DNA from: Pseudomonadota bacterium | Lineage (GTDB): Bacteria > Pseudomonadota > Gammaproteobacteria > Steroidobacterales > Steroidobacteraceae | Direction: 5' to 3' | DNA: 64,000 nt | Assembly (NCBI GenBank): GCA_016705325.1 | Contig: JADIYJ010000012.1 | Location: 132,278 to 196,277 of the forward strand | In this document: positions 55,087 through 64,000 of the stretch, piece by piece | Position numbering within the stretch: the stretch's first letter is position 1 | Layout: each line of letters opens with the position of its first letter | Notes under the pieces: generated by a model | The model's database searches: none | Told to the model about the DNA's origin: nothing | What the model saw: only the letters and a program-made list of their open reading frames with translations | Translations under genes and position numbers: made by a program

Positions 55087-57777
55087 TCAGCCGTTCGCGG
55101 CAATCTTGAGGATGCGCGTCGGCGCCGAGATGCCGTAGCCCTGCGCGTAGTCGACGCCGAGCGACCGCAGCATGTTGATGATCTCTTCGTTCTCGGCGAA
55201 CTCCGCGATCGTCTGCTTGCCCGTCAGGTGCCCGATCTCGTTGATCGACCGCACCATTTCCCGGTCGATCGGGTCGCGCAGGATTTCCTTCACGAAGCTG
55301 CCGTCGATCTTCAGGAAGTCGACGGGGAAGTGCTTCAGGTAACCGAACGAGGACAGGCCCGTGCCGAAGTCGTCGAGCGCGAACTTGCAGCCCTGCTCTT
55401 CCTTGAGGGCCGCGATGAAGCGGTTGGCCTGCGAGAAACTGGCAATCGCCGCCGTCTCCGTGATCTCGAAGCAGATCTTGGTGCCGTCGATGCCGCTGTT
55501 CTTCAGCAGCTTCTGCACGAACGGCAGGAAGTCCGCGTCGCCCAGGCTCTGGCCCGAGAGGTTGATGGAGCACAGCGCAAGACGCTCGCGCTCGTCCGCC
55601 TCGGAGACCAGCCAGCGCAGCGCGTGCTCGACCACCCAGCGGTCGATCTGCGGCGTGATGCCGTAGCGTTCGGCCGCGTTGATGAAGTTGTCGGGCGCGA
55701 CGATCTTGCCGGTCTCGTCCCGCATGCGCAGCAGCAGTTCGTAGTGCGCGCCCGGCTCGTGCTTCTGCAGCGGCTGGATCGTCATCCGGAACAGCTCGAA
55801 GCGCGACTCCTCGAGCGCGTTGTTGATGCGCGCGGCCCACTGCATTTCGCGGCGGCGGCGCATGAGGTCGATGTCGTTGTCCTGGAAGCTGAAGACGCGG
55901 TTGCGTCCGCCCTCCTTCGCCGCCTGGCAGGCACTGTCGGCCGACGACAGCACCGTCGCCACGTCTTCGCTGTCGCCGGTGATCGGCACCACGCCAATGC
56001 TGCAACCGAGGCGGAACGTGCGCTCTTCCCAGACGAACTTGTAGCTGCGCATGGTCTCGCGCAGCTGCTCGGCCATCACCAGCGCGTCGTCGAGCGAGCA
56101 GCTCTCGAGCAGCACGCCGAACTCGTCGCCACCGAGGCGCGCGAGCGTGTCGCGCCAGCGGATCTTGGTCTTCAGCAGCGCACCGACCTGCCCGAGCAGC
56201 GCGTCGCCCGCACTGTGGCCGCAGGTGTCGTTGATGATCTTGAACTGGTCGACGTCGAGGTGGCAAAGCGCGTACTGCGTCTCGCGCGCCTTGGCGCTGC
56301 GCAGCGAGCGCTCGAGGCGGGCCTCGAACTCGCGGCGGTTGACCAGGCCCGTCAGGATGTCGTGGCTCGCGTGGTAGGAGAGCTTGCGATTGAGTTCGCG
56401 GCTTTCACTCACGTCGTGGAACACCAGCACGCCGCCGCAGACCGCGCCCGAACCGTCACGGATCGGCGAGGCGGTGCTCTCGATGTACATCTCGTTGCCG
56501 TCGCGCTTGATCAGCAGCGTCGGACGCACCGACTTGATGGCGCGCGCGCGACGGATCGCCACGGACAGTGGATTCTCGAGGGGCTCGCAGGTTTCCTCGT
56601 GGAAGCCGCGGAAGATTTCGTCAACGCCTTTGCCCTGTGCCTCCTCGAACTTCCAGCCGGTGAGCTCCTCGGCGGTGGGATTCAGGTACTCGACGATCAT
56701 GTGCCCGTCGGTGGTGATCACGCCGTCACCGATCGACTGCAGCGTGATCTGCGCGCTCTCCTTTTCCTTGAACAGCGCGTCTTCGTAGAGCTTGCGCTCG
56801 GTGATGTCGAATTCGACGCAGACCAGACGGCGCAGGCGGCCGGAGGCGTCGACGCGCGCCTGGGCGCGGCTCACGACCCAGCGCCAGTCGCCCTTGACGT
56901 GCCGCATGCGATGCACGCTTTCGAACATCGGCGTCTTGCCGGCGATGTGGTCGCGGATCATCGCCTGGACGCGCGCGAGGTCGTCCGGATGCACGAGGCG
57001 ACGCCAGTCGGGCGTGACGTTCGCGTCGTGCTCGTCGTAGCCCAGCATCTTCCGCCAGCGCGGCGAGTAGTAAACGGTGTTGTTCTCGACGTCGAAGTCC
57101 CACATGCCGTCATTGGCGGCAGGCAGCGACAGCGCGTTGCGCTCTTCGAGCCTGCCCAGGTAACGCTGGACGCGCAGGCGTTCGAGGCCGGTGGCGAAAC
57201 TGGAGCCGACCAGCTTGAGCATCAGGTGCAGGTTCGCGTCCCAGCCCTCCTTGCGCGGCTGCGACGAGAACAGCGCGATGAAGCCATTGACGCGACCGTT
57301 CAGCGACAGGCCGCAGGCGAGGGCCGCTCGCACGTTGAATTCCGCGAGGCGCGCGGCGTCGACTGCGTGCTCGCGGCGCGGGTGGAGCGTGTCGCGGATC
57401 TCGGCAACGCGCAGGTGCTCGAGCCTGCCGGTCAGCACCGGCAGCCGGTCTGCGGCGTCGCCCTTCATGATCTGCGGATCGAACGGCGCGACCAGCCCGG
57501 TGGCTGCGGCCACGCGCTCGATGACCTTGCGCTCACCGTCGAGCAGCGCGATGCAGATGGCGTCTACGCCAGTCGCTTCACGCAGCGCATCGAGGTTGCG
57601 CTTGACGCAGTTGTCGCCAGCCTCGCTGGTGAGGCCGACGAAGTCGACGGCAACCTTGGTGACGAGGACGTCGAGACCGACAGTGGGATGCTCGCCGTTG
57701 CCGAAGACGAACTGTGTGGCCAGGAAATCTGCGGTTTCCTGTTCCTCGGTTTCGATCGGCGGGGGTTGCGACGACAT
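55087..57777 (-). CDS. PAS-GGDEF-EAL cyclic-di-GMP protein
   Basis: Protein of 896 residues. It has an N-terminal GAF-like region (about 40-210), two PAS domains (about 225-470), a GGDEF domain with the motif at 549-553 preceded by the inhibitory RxxD site (RWRD), and an EAL domain. The EAL signature reads ELL at 680-682, a permitted variant, and DDFGTGLSS, LKIDGSF and the other catalytic segments are present, so both synthesis and hydrolysis of c-di-GMP are possible. No membrane segment or signal peptide is seen. Which activity dominates cannot be read from sequence. Confidence 0.9.
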   Translation of the reverse strand: MSSQPPPIETEEQETADFLATQFVFGNGEHPTVGLDVLVTKVAVDFVGLTSEAGDNCVKRNLDALREATGVDAICIALLDGERKVIERVAAATGLVAPFDPQIMKGDAADRLPVLTGRLEHLRVAEIRDTLHPRREHAVDAARLAEFNVRAALACGLSLNGRVNGFIALFSSQPRKEGWDANLHLMLKLVGSSFATGLERLRVQRYLGRLEERNALSLPAANDGMWDFDVENNTVYYSPRWRKMLGYDEHDANVTPDWRRLVHPDDLARVQAMIRDHIAGKTPMFESVHRMRHVKGDWRWVVSRAQARVDASGRLRRLVCVEFDITERKLYEDALFKEKESAQITLQSIGDGVITTDGHMIVEYLNPTAEELTGWKFEEAQGKGVDEIFRGFHEETCEPLENPLSVAIRRARAIKSVRPTLLIKRDGNEMYIESTASPIRDGSGAVCGGVLVFHDVSESRELNRKLSYHASHDILTGLVNRREFEARLERSLRSAKARETQYALCHLDVDQFKIINDTCGHSAGDALLGQVGALLKTKIRWRDTLARLGGDEFGVLLESCSLDDALVMAEQLRETMRSYKFVWEERTFRLGCSIGVVPITGDSEDVATVLSSADSACQAAKEGGRNRVFSFQDNDIDLMRRRREMQWAARINNALEESRFELFRMTIQPLQKHEPGAHYELLLRMRDETGKIVAPDNFINAAERYGITPQIDRWVVEHALRWLVSEADERERLALCSINLSGQSLGDADFLPFVQKLLKNSGIDGTKICFEITETAAIASFSQANRFIAALKEEQGCKFALDDFGTGLSSFGYLKHFPVDFLKIDGSFVKEILRDPIDREMVRSINEIGHLTGKQTIAEFAENEEIINMLRSLGVDYAQGYGISAPTRILKIAANG

Positions 57778-57885
57778 CGCGCTATCCGGTCTCCCTGGCG
57801 CGAACGCGGTCGCAGATTGAAATGACGACGACTCGACCGACGTAGACGCGGGCCGAATTCTGCCACAAAGCCCTAGGAACTCAAG

Positions 57886-59661
57886 CTAAGGCGCTGAATT
57901 TATTGACGCATTCGGAGGAATGTACAGCCGGGCCCGACGCAGGTCGCCAGCTGCGACGCAGGCTGGATCGGCATTGCCGCCGGTCACGAGGAACCAGTGC
58001 TGCCGATTCGCGCGGCCGAGCTCCTGCGCCTGCATGCCCTCGAAACAGGTCTCGAGCGTCTTCTGGTGCACGAGCAGCGCGCGCCCGGGCTTCGCGGCAT
58101 ACCAGGCCGCCGCGTCGGCTGCCTCGGCGTCCCTTTCCTGCCAGCGGGCATGGCCGAAGTTGACGCTGGGTCGGCGCAACTGGAGCAGGTACTGCTCCTT
58201 CGCATCGACGAGACCGAGTTCCGCGATGCCCGCGGCGGCCTGCTCGACCTCCGCCATGAACGCCCTGCCCGATCGCGCATCGTCCATGCGCGGGTACACA
58301 AGGAGACCGACAGTCGCAAGTATTGCCGCGAGCGCGCCGCCGTACGCAAGCCAGCCGTCCCGCACCCGGAACAACGCGAGCGCGACGAGACCCCCGACTC
58401 CCGCCATGGTGAGTGGCAGCAGCGGAGCCACGCCATAGTCACGGACGAGCCGCGCACTCGCCTGGCCATCGATGGCGAAATACACGGCGCCCAGCGTCGT
58501 GCCGGCAACGAGGATTGCTGCGAGAGTGAAGGCAAGCGTCCGCGTCTTCGGCGAGCGCAGGATCTCCGGCAGCCAGGTTGCCGACGCCATCACGAGGGCG
58601 GGTATGGCCGGCAGCACGTACACGCCGCGCTTGCCCGAACTCAGCGAGAAGAACAGTACGACCAGCGCGACCCACGCGAGCAGCACGGCGACGAACGTAT
58701 CGCGCGAGCCGGGCCGCAGAGCCGCGCGCCACCGCGGCCACAGCCAGGGCACGAGCGCGGTCAGCGGCAACCACAGCACCGGGATGACATTGACGAAGTA
58801 GAACCAGAATGGCTCGTGGTGGTGCCATGCTCCCGCATAGCGCGTGACTGTCTGCTTGAACAGGATCTCGTTGCGGTAGGCGAGCAGTTCGCCTCCTGCC
58901 GACGTGACCAGCATCATCGGCACGAACCACAACGCGATCGCGCCGAGGAAGAAGACCGGCCCGAGCCACCAGCGCGAGTCACGATGCGGCACCGTCGCCG
59001 GCCACCCTCGCGCCGCGAGCACGGCGAACGGAATCAACAACAGCAGCGGCAGGAAACCCACGCCCTTGGTGACGACGCCGATGCCCGCCGCGAACCAGCC
59101 GACATAGAACCAGCCGATGCCCGGGCCCGCAAACAGGTGCCGCAGCAGCCCGTACAGGCTGAGCGTGGTCAGGAAACACAGCACGCCGTCGATCTGCGCC
59201 TGCCGGAACTGCCACACGAACTGGAAGGTAAGCAGCAGCACCAGGCTGCCAGCGAACGCAACCTCGCGGCCGCGGACGCGACGCAACAGGTCGTACACGA
59301 GCATGACCGAGCCTATGCCCGCAAGCAGCGACGGCAGCAGGAAGCCGATCCGCAGCGACCCGGTCAGCGCCATCGCCGCGGCCATCAGCCAGAAGAACAC
59401 CGGCGGTTTGTCGGCGTACAGATCGCCACCGACGCGCGGAATCATCCAGTCGCCGGAGCGCAGCATGTCCTGCGCGACCAGCGCAAAGCGCGGCTCGTCG
59501 GCCGGCCAGGGATCACGCAGACCGAGACCGGTGGCCATCAGCAGCAGCGCAAGCCCGCTCAACCAGAGCAGGTCGACAATGACATCGCGGGGCGTGTTCG
59601 CGCCCGGTCGCAGCCAGCGGTCCAGCAGCGAGGTCGACGCGCCACCGGCGCCGGTCACCAT
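57886..59661 (-). CDS. ArnT-like glycosyltransferase
   Basis: GT-C membrane glycosyltransferase of 591 residues with about 12 helices. The first periplasmic loop has DPWPADEPRFALVAQDMLRSGDWMIPRVGGDLYADKPPVFFW, the ArnT/PMT signature with catalytic Asp-Glu. ArnT moves a sugar from undecaprenyl phosphate onto lipid A; the donor sugar here is unknown. The ATG overlaps the stop of a GT2 gene by one base. The GT2 enzyme probably makes the lipid-linked sugar that this protein uses. Confidence 0.87.
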   Translation of the reverse strand: MVTGAGGASTSLLDRWLRPGANTPRDVIVDLLWLSGLALLLMATGLGLRDPWPADEPRFALVAQDMLRSGDWMIPRVGGDLYADKPPVFFWLMAAAMALTGSLRIGFLLPSLLAGIGSVMLVYDLLRRVRGREVAFAGSLVLLLTFQFVWQFRQAQIDGVLCFLTTLSLYGLLRHLFAGPGIGWFYVGWFAAGIGVVTKGVGFLPLLLLIPFAVLAARGWPATVPHRDSRWWLGPVFFLGAIALWFVPMMLVTSAGGELLAYRNEILFKQTVTRYAGAWHHHEPFWFYFVNVIPVLWLPLTALVPWLWPRWRAALRPGSRDTFVAVLLAWVALVVLFFSLSSGKRGVYVLPAIPALVMASATWLPEILRSPKTRTLAFTLAAILVAGTTLGAVYFAIDGQASARLVRDYGVAPLLPLTMAGVGGLVALALFRVRDGWLAYGGALAAILATVGLLVYPRMDDARSGRAFMAEVEQAAAGIAELGLVDAKEQYLLQLRRPSVNFGHARWQERDAEAADAAAWYAAKPGRALLVHQKTLETCFEGMQAQELGRANRQHWFLVTGGNADPACVAAGDLRRARLYIPPNASINSAP

Positions 59662-60389
59662 CAGCGTTCCTCGCGGACCGCGACCCGCGGGGACGCGCGG
59701 CGAATCAGCCAGCTGAGGCCCCACAGGTCGACGATGCCGACCCAGAGCCGGTTGTTGAGGCCGTACTTCGATTCGCCACGCGTGCGCTCACGATGGTTCA
59801 CGGGCAGCGAAATGACTTCGTACCCTTCACGCTGGAACAGCGCGGGCATGAACCGATGCATGTTCCTGAAACGTGGCATGTGCATGAACACGTCGCGATC
59901 GAACACCTTGATGCCACACCCGGTGTCCGGCGTGCCGTCCTTGAGGAACCAGCCGCGCACGCCGTTGGCGACGCGCGACGACACACGGCGCAGCCACGTG
60001 TCGCGGCGCATGGTGCGGTTGCCCATCACCAGCTTGAGCCTGGGTGACACCGGCTGCATCAACGCGTCGAGCAGGCGCGGAAAGTCGGCCGGGTCGTTCT
60101 GGCCGTCGCCGTCGAGCGTCGCGATCCAGCGGCCACGGGCGTGTCGAACGCCGGTGGCCACTGCGGCGCTCTGGCCCGAGCGCGTCACGTGCTGCAGCAG
60201 GCGGATTTCCGGCATGCCCTGCGCACGCGCCGCGAGCACCATCTCGCCGGTCTTGTCCGTGCTGCCGTCGTCGACGAAGATCTGCTCGAACGAGTACTTG
60301 CCGGCCAACGCGGTGTGTATTTCCTGCGCCAGGGGCCGGACGTTCTCGTCCTCGTTGCAGACGGGTATGACAACGGAAACGTCGGGCAT
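59661..60389 (-). CDS. GT2 polyprenyl-phosphate glycosyltransferase
   Basis: Dolichol-phosphate-mannose-synthase-like enzyme of about 242 residues. It has VSVVIPVCNEDENV at the start, FVDDGSTDKTGE, the metal-binding TLDGDGQNDPADF and the RTRGESKYGLNNR segment near the C-terminus. It has no C-terminal membrane helix pair, unlike ArnC, but a hydrophobic patch is present. The ATG at 60389 is favoured; a GTG nine codons earlier is possible. It is divergent from the CDF gene and coupled to the ArnT-like gene. Confidence 0.88.
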   Translation of the reverse strand: MPDVSVVIPVCNEDENVRPLAQEIHTALAGKYSFEQIFVDDGSTDKTGEMVLAARAQGMPEIRLLQHVTRSGQSAAVATGVRHARGRWIATLDGDGQNDPADFPRLLDALMQPVSPRLKLVMGNRTMRRDTWLRRVSSRVANGVRGWFLKDGTPDTGCGIKVFDRDVFMHMPRFRNMHRFMPALFQREGYEVISLPVNHRERTRGESKYGLNNRLWVGIVDLWGLSWLIRRASPRVAVREER

Positions 60390-60477
60390 CGGTGCCGGGG
60401 ACGGGTGGGTGGTCACGGTCGAAAGCGCCCTGCAGCTGCGGTTTGTGCGGCCGCCGCCAACCGGCGCCATCCGGTAG

Positions 60478-60483
60478 TATAAA
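60478..60483 (+). promoter_or_regulatory. Possible -10 box for the CDF gene
   Basis: TATAAA lies 44 bases before the CDF start in the divergent gap with the GT2 gene. No -35 box is convincing. Confidence 0.3.
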
Positions 60484-60527
60484 CGCTCCCCTGTCCCGGG
60501 GCCGCTGCCGCTCGCCCGACCCTGCCG

Positions 60528-61415
60528 TTGAAAGACCGTCTCGCACATTCCCGTCCGCACGCTGCCGAAAGTCGCTGGCTAGGCTGGGCCCTGACGATCA
60601 CGGCGTCGTTCATGGCGGTCGAGGTTGCTGGCGGACTGATTTCGGGCTCGCTCGCCCTGCTGGCCGACGCTGGTCACATGCTGACCGACACGGCGGCGCT
60701 CGCTTTGGCCTGGATCGCGGTCCGGCTCACCATGCGGCCGACGAACCCGCGCCGCTCGTACGGCTACCACCGCGCGCAAGTCCTGGCGGCGTTCGTGAAT
60801 GCGCTGGCGTTGTTCGTCGTGGCTGCGTGGATCGTCGTCGAAGCCGCGGATCGACTGTCGACGCCGCGTCCCATCGAAGGCGGGACAATGTTCGGCGTCG
60901 CATTGGCCGGACTGGTTGCGAACATCTCTGTGTATGCGATCCTGCGCAAGGGCAACCAGGACAACCTGAACGTGTCCGCGGCCCGTCTGCACGTACTGGG
61001 CGACCTGCTCGGTTCGATCGGCGCGCTGCTCGCGGCAGGAATCATCCTGACCACCGGTTGGACGCCGATCGACCCGATCCTGTCCGTGCTCGTCGCCATC
61101 TTGATCCTGCGCAGCGCCTGGTCGCTGCTGCGCAAGTCGACCAGCATCCTGATGGAAGAAACGCCGGATTCAGTCGACCCCGACGCGCTGCGGAAGGAAC
61201 TGATGGCGAATGTGCCCGGCGTGCGTGACGTCCATGACGTGCACTGCTGGTCGCTGACCTCGGGGCAGACCATGCTCACGCTGCACGTAGGGCTCGTTGC
61301 GGGCGCCAATGGCGGACTCGTGCTGCGTGAAGCCAAGCGGGTGATCGCGGAAAAATTCGCGATCGACCATTCAGCCCTGCAGCTCGAGCAGGCAGAATGC
61401 CCGGATGAAGTCTGA
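60528..61415 (+). CDS. Cation diffusion facilitator (zinc-type)
   Basis: Membrane metal/proton antiporter of 295 residues with six helices, of the CzcD/ZitB group. The membrane metal site is visible as ADAGHMLTD (D47, H50, D54) and HVLGDLLGS, the His-Asp pattern of zinc transporters. A His-rich cytoplasmic loop, common in ZitB, is missing. The start appears to be TTG; no closer ATG exists before the first helix. It is divergent from the GT2/ArnT pair. Confidence 0.9.
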   Translation: MKDRLAHSRPHAAESRWLGWALTITASFMAVEVAGGLISGSLALLADAGHMLTDTAALALAWIAVRLTMRPTNPRRSYGYHRAQVLAAFVNALALFVVAAWIVVEAADRLSTPRPIEGGTMFGVALAGLVANISVYAILRKGNQDNLNVSAARLHVLGDLLGSIGALLAAGIILTTGWTPIDPILSVLVAILILRSAWSLLRKSTSILMEETPDSVDPDALRKELMANVPGVRDVHDVHCWSLTSGQTMLTLHVGLVAGANGGLVLREAKRVIAEKFAIDHSALQLEQAECPDEV

Positions 61416-61448
61416 CGGCCCCACCGCTGCGATCGCCGCTCCCGCAGC

Positions 61449-62240
61449 ATGACCCAGCAACCCGACGACCCGGCGGCGGCCGACGACGAGCCGTCATCCA
61501 CTGAGCCCGCGCCGCTCAAGAACACGCTTTATCGCAAAGTCACTCGCGGCCAGCGCAAGCTGACGCGGGGGCGGCTGCTGGTGTACCGCGTTGCCGTGGT
61601 GGTCGCGTGGTGGGCCGTGCGCGCCCTCTGGGCGAGTTGCCGCATCACGCACGTCGCCGGCAGGGAAACCGCCGCCGCGGCCATTCGCGACCTGCAGTCG
61701 CTGATCCCGGTGTACTGGCACCAGCACATGCTGTTTGGCGCGCGCGCCCTGCTCGACCTGCGCAGCGCCGGGCTCAAGGTGGGCTTCCTCGTGAGCCCGT
61801 CCGTCGATGGCACGGGCCCGGCCATGCTGGTGCAGAAAGTCGGCGCCCACGTCATCCGCGGCTCGTCGACCCACACGGGTGCGCGCGCGCTGCGCGATTA
61901 CTACGAGACCATCGTCAAGCAGCAGATCTCGCCCGCGATCACGCCCGATGGTCCGCGCGGACCGCTGCATGAATTCAAGCCGGGTGCGATCATGCTGGCG
62001 CAGATCACGGGCAAGCCGATACTGCCGATTGCAGTCGCCCATTCACGCAAGGTCACGTTCCGCACCTGGGACTCGTTCGAGTTGCCGCTGCCCTTCAGCC
62101 GCGTCGCAATCGTCTACGGCGAGCCGGTCAAGGTCAGCCGCGCCATGGACGCCTCCGCGCTTGCGGGCTGGCAGCAGCAGATGGCTGAGCGCTTACTCGA
62201 TCTGCGCCGACAGGCCGAGGCTGCGCTCGAGCAGGGCTGA
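61449..62240 (+). CDS. DUF374 lysophospholipid acyltransferase family protein
   Basis: Protein of 263 residues with one hydrophobic segment (VAVVVAWWAVRALWA) and a glycerol-acyltransferase-like fold. The conserved blocks are VYWHQHMLF, SPSVDGTGPAMLVQKVGAHVIRGSS and ITPDGPRGPLHEFKPGAIMLAQITGKPILPI, which are diagnostic of DUF374. Members are thought to acylate lipid A or related envelope lipids. It starts 33 bases after the CDF gene and precedes the P450 gene by 35 bases. Confidence 0.88.
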   Translation: MTQQPDDPAAADDEPSSTEPAPLKNTLYRKVTRGQRKLTRGRLLVYRVAVVVAWWAVRALWASCRITHVAGRETAAAAIRDLQSLIPVYWHQHMLFGARALLDLRSAGLKVGFLVSPSVDGTGPAMLVQKVGAHVIRGSSTHTGARALRDYYETIVKQQISPAITPDGPRGPLHEFKPGAIMLAQITGKPILPIAVAHSRKVTFRTWDSFELPLPFSRVAIVYGEPVKVSRAMDASALAGWQQQMAERLLDLRRQAEAALEQG

Positions 62241-62275
62241 AGTCCGGGTATCGTGCCCCGGGAAAGAAGGACTCG

Positions 62276-63631
62276 TTGCCATGGTTACCGCGTGACCCAC
62301 CCCTGCCGCCAGTGAATACCCGTCGACCGAAAATCACCCCTGCAACGGCACCGCCCATGGCGTTGCCGCCGCACGAACTCGGCAGCACCGACGAGACGAT
62401 CATCGTCCTGCGCCGGGCGTTCGACGAACTCGGCGATCTCTTTCGCATCCACGTGCCGAGCCGCGGCGCCTCGACCTGGGTCGCCAGCCACCCGGACGAC
62501 GTCAAGCGCGTCCTGGTGACCAACCACCGCAACTACGCCAAGGGCGTCGGCATCGACCGGGTCAGGCTGCTGCTCGGCAACGGTATCATGACCAGCGAAG
62601 GCGAGTTCTGGCGCCGGCAGCGTCGCATGATGCAGCCCGCGTTTCACCGCCGCGTCGTCGAGCATTACGCGTCGATCGTGCGCGAGGAAAACGAGTCGCT
62701 CGGTGCGGAATGGAGTGCTGCTGCTCGCAGCACTGGCGGAGCGAACGTCACGCTGTCGGTCAGCCGGCTGGCCCTGCGCGTCATCCTGCGTGCGCTCTTC
62801 ACGGACGACCTGCGGCAACTCGTGCCCGACCTCGACGTCAATCCGTTCGTCGCCCTCCTGCAGGGCGCGCGCCGTGATACGCGCTTTGCCTACCAGTTCC
62901 GCCAGCTGGCGCGCCAGGTGAAGGCGCTGGTCTCCGTGAGGCGCGGGCGGCAACAAGAGCGGCTCGACCTGCTGCAGTTGCTGCTCGACGCCAGGGACGC
63001 AGACACGGGCGAAGCCATGAGCGACACGGAAGTCGTCGACGAGGTCATGACGCTGGTCGTCGCCGGACACGAAACGACGGCGAGCACGCTCAACTGGACG
63101 TGGTGGCTGCTGGCCACGCATGCCGCCGTTTCGATGCGCGTTGCCGAAGAACAGTGCGCCGTGGGCGAGCTTGGTCACGCGAGCTATGCCGACCTGATCC
63201 GCCTGCCTTACACGCGGCAGGTCGTGGACGAATCGATGCGCCTGTACCCGCCGGCCTGGCTGTTGACCCGCCGCAGCATCGGCCCGGACACACTTGGCGG
63301 GTACGCGGTGCCGCCCGGAACGGACGTCTTCATCAGTCCCTACCTCGTGCATCGGCATCCACGACACTGGCGGCTTCCCGACACGTTCGATCCGGGCCAT
63401 TTCGACCCCCCGCAGGTCGAAGCACGCCATGCATTCGCGTACATTCCGTTTGCGGCCGGGCCGCGCCACTGCATCGGGCAGAACTTCTCGCTCTACGAGA
63501 TCCTCCTGCACTTCAACTTTGCGGTGCGCCGGTTTCGGTTGACCGATCCGCAGCCCGTGCAGCCGCCCCTCGAGGCGCGCATCAACCTGCGGACGGCCAG
63601 TGACGTTCACATGAGAATACAGCAGCGATGA
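62276..63631 (+). CDS. Cytochrome P450
   Basis: Heme-thiolate monooxygenase of 451 residues. It has the I-helix oxygen-activation motif AGHETTAS at 263-270, the ExxR in DESMRLYPP and the heme signature FAAGPRHCIGQNF with ligand Cys399. The overall pattern (GIMTSEGEFWRRQRRMMQPAFH) resembles CYP4/CYP102-like fatty-acid hydroxylases. There is no membrane anchor. The TTG start is supported by AAGAAGGA just upstream. The next gene, an acyl-AMP ligase, overlaps the stop as ATGA, so the two probably act on the same acyl substrate. Confidence 0.9.
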   Translation: MPWLPRDPPLPPVNTRRPKITPATAPPMALPPHELGSTDETIIVLRRAFDELGDLFRIHVPSRGASTWVASHPDDVKRVLVTNHRNYAKGVGIDRVRLLLGNGIMTSEGEFWRRQRRMMQPAFHRRVVEHYASIVREENESLGAEWSAAARSTGGANVTLSVSRLALRVILRALFTDDLRQLVPDLDVNPFVALLQGARRDTRFAYQFRQLARQVKALVSVRRGRQQERLDLLQLLLDARDADTGEAMSDTEVVDEVMTLVVAGHETTASTLNWTWWLLATHAAVSMRVAEEQCAVGELGHASYADLIRLPYTRQVVDESMRLYPPAWLLTRRSIGPDTLGGYAVPPGTDVFISPYLVHRHPRHWRLPDTFDPGHFDPPQVEARHAFAYIPFAAGPRHCIGQNFSLYEILLHFNFAVRRFRLTDPQPVQPPLEARINLRTASDVHMRIQQR

Positions 63632-64000
63632 TCAAGTACCAGACGCTCCCGGACATGCTCGATGACCGCGCGCGCGGCGACGGCGCGATCGTTTACCTCG
63701 AGGGTGAAGGTGCCGAGAAGACACTCAAGCTTGCGGACCTGCGGCGGCGCGCGCTCGGCATCCTGTTTCACCTGCAGCGTATCGGCGCCAAGCCGGGCGA
63801 CCACCTGATCCTGCACGTTGCGAGCAACGAGCAGTTCATCGACGCGTACTGGGCCTGCCTTTACGGCGGCATCGTGCCGGTGCCGGTCGCCGTCGGGATC
63901 AGCGACGAGCACAAGCACAAGCTGCTGCGCATCGCGAAGCAGCTCGGCCAGCCGTTCCTCTACACCGACAGGAAGCTGCGCGACCGCCTCGCAACGTATG
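63628..64000 (+). CDS. AMP-dependent acyl ligase, N-terminal part (cut by window end)
   Basis: The first 124 residues of an adenylate-forming enzyme: YQTLPDMLDDRARGDGAIVYLEGEGAEKTLKLADLRRRALGILFHLQRIGAKPGDHLILHV and FIDAYWACLYGGIVPVPVAVGISDEHKHKL are typical of fatty acyl-AMP or acyl-CoA ligases. The catalytic core is beyond the window, so substrate class cannot be read. The ATG overlaps the P450 stop, implying an operon that continues to the right. Confidence 0.85.
   Translation, partial: MIKYQTLPDMLDDRARGDGAIVYLEGEGAEKTLKLADLRRRALGILFHLQRIGAKPGDHLILHVASNEQFIDAYWACLYGGIVPVPVAVGISDEHKHKLLRIAKQLGQPFLYTDRKLRDRLATY

Noticed and set aside
62997..63012. GCAGACACGGG inside the P450 gene as another LCH loop
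   Set aside because: Only eight bases match, it is in conserved coding sequence (DADTGEAM) and there are no flanking inverted arms.

Overview
The window is high-GC, gene-dense bacterial chromosome. The gene set points to a gammaproteobacterium near the Xanthomonadales, Nevskiales or Steroidobacterales: Hda, RNase T, RnfABCDGE followed by nth, wrbA beside a DUF2069 gene, a DUF2066 gene divergent from purMN, PilT/PilU, and an AceE-type pyruvate dehydrogenase. The family is an inference; no rRNA or tRNA gene was seen that could fix it.

Layout. 1-8 kb: valS, a MoxR/DUF58/transglutaminase trio, an acyl-CoA-binding protein and an MtfA peptidase. 8.4-10.4 kb: a MarR regulator divergent from a small redox operon (thioredoxin-fold protein, cytochrome P460, TlpA-like protein). 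10.4-15.2 kb (minus): pssA-udg-rimI-prfC and an MFS exporter. 15.4-19.9 kb: proS, a lytic transglycosylase, acylphosphatase, a DUF4398 lipoprotein, wrbA-DUF2069 and a truncated marC. 20-26.6 kb: hda-CDP-alcohol transferase-DUF2066 divergent from purM-purN-DUF3108, then dcd and apbC. 26.9-31.5 kb: a HEAT-repeat protein kinase with pilT and pilU. 31.9-40 kb: metG, rnfABCDGE, nth, DUF1841. 40-46.4 kb: a dead sulfotransferase and the pyruvate dehydrogenase genes lpdA, aceF and aceE. 46.6-52.2 kb: M17 peptidase, pyrC, rnt, grxD, DUF1289, a PuuD-type membrane protein and nadC. 52.5-64 kb: a TolB-like/TPR protein, a PAS-GGDEF-EAL protein, an ArnT-like/GT2 pair, a CDF transporter, a DUF374 acyltransferase and a cytochrome P450 followed by an acyl-AMP ligase cut by the window edge. 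Most genes are housekeeping. Many neighbours overlap by 1-8 bases (ATGA, GTGA, TGATG), so they are probably translationally coupled.

The unusual signal is between the genes. Five long hairpins (8.05, 31.5, 31.7, 52.25 and 54.95 kb) share an almost invariant 14-18 base loop, TTGGAAAGGCAGACACGC, on 25-35 bp arms whose sequence differs in every copy while complementarity is kept. Each full copy continues into a GCGCCTGAGC-type box, a second shorter hairpin with its own arm sequence, and a CACGGCGCATGC box, about 120-150 bp in all. I call them LCH (loop-conserved hairpin) elements; the name is mine. All five are intergenic. Two pairs are inverted with tails facing inward: one pair abuts, the other flanks the TolB/TPR gene. 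A decayed sixth copy sits exactly where marC is truncated. I do not recognise this family, and it is the best candidate here for an undescribed mobile or regulatory element.

Starts were moved inward from the longest open frame wherever family length, a Shine-Dalgarno sequence or overlap with the upstream stop supported it. GTG and TTG starts are common. Everything is read by eye; no alignment, folding or database search was run.
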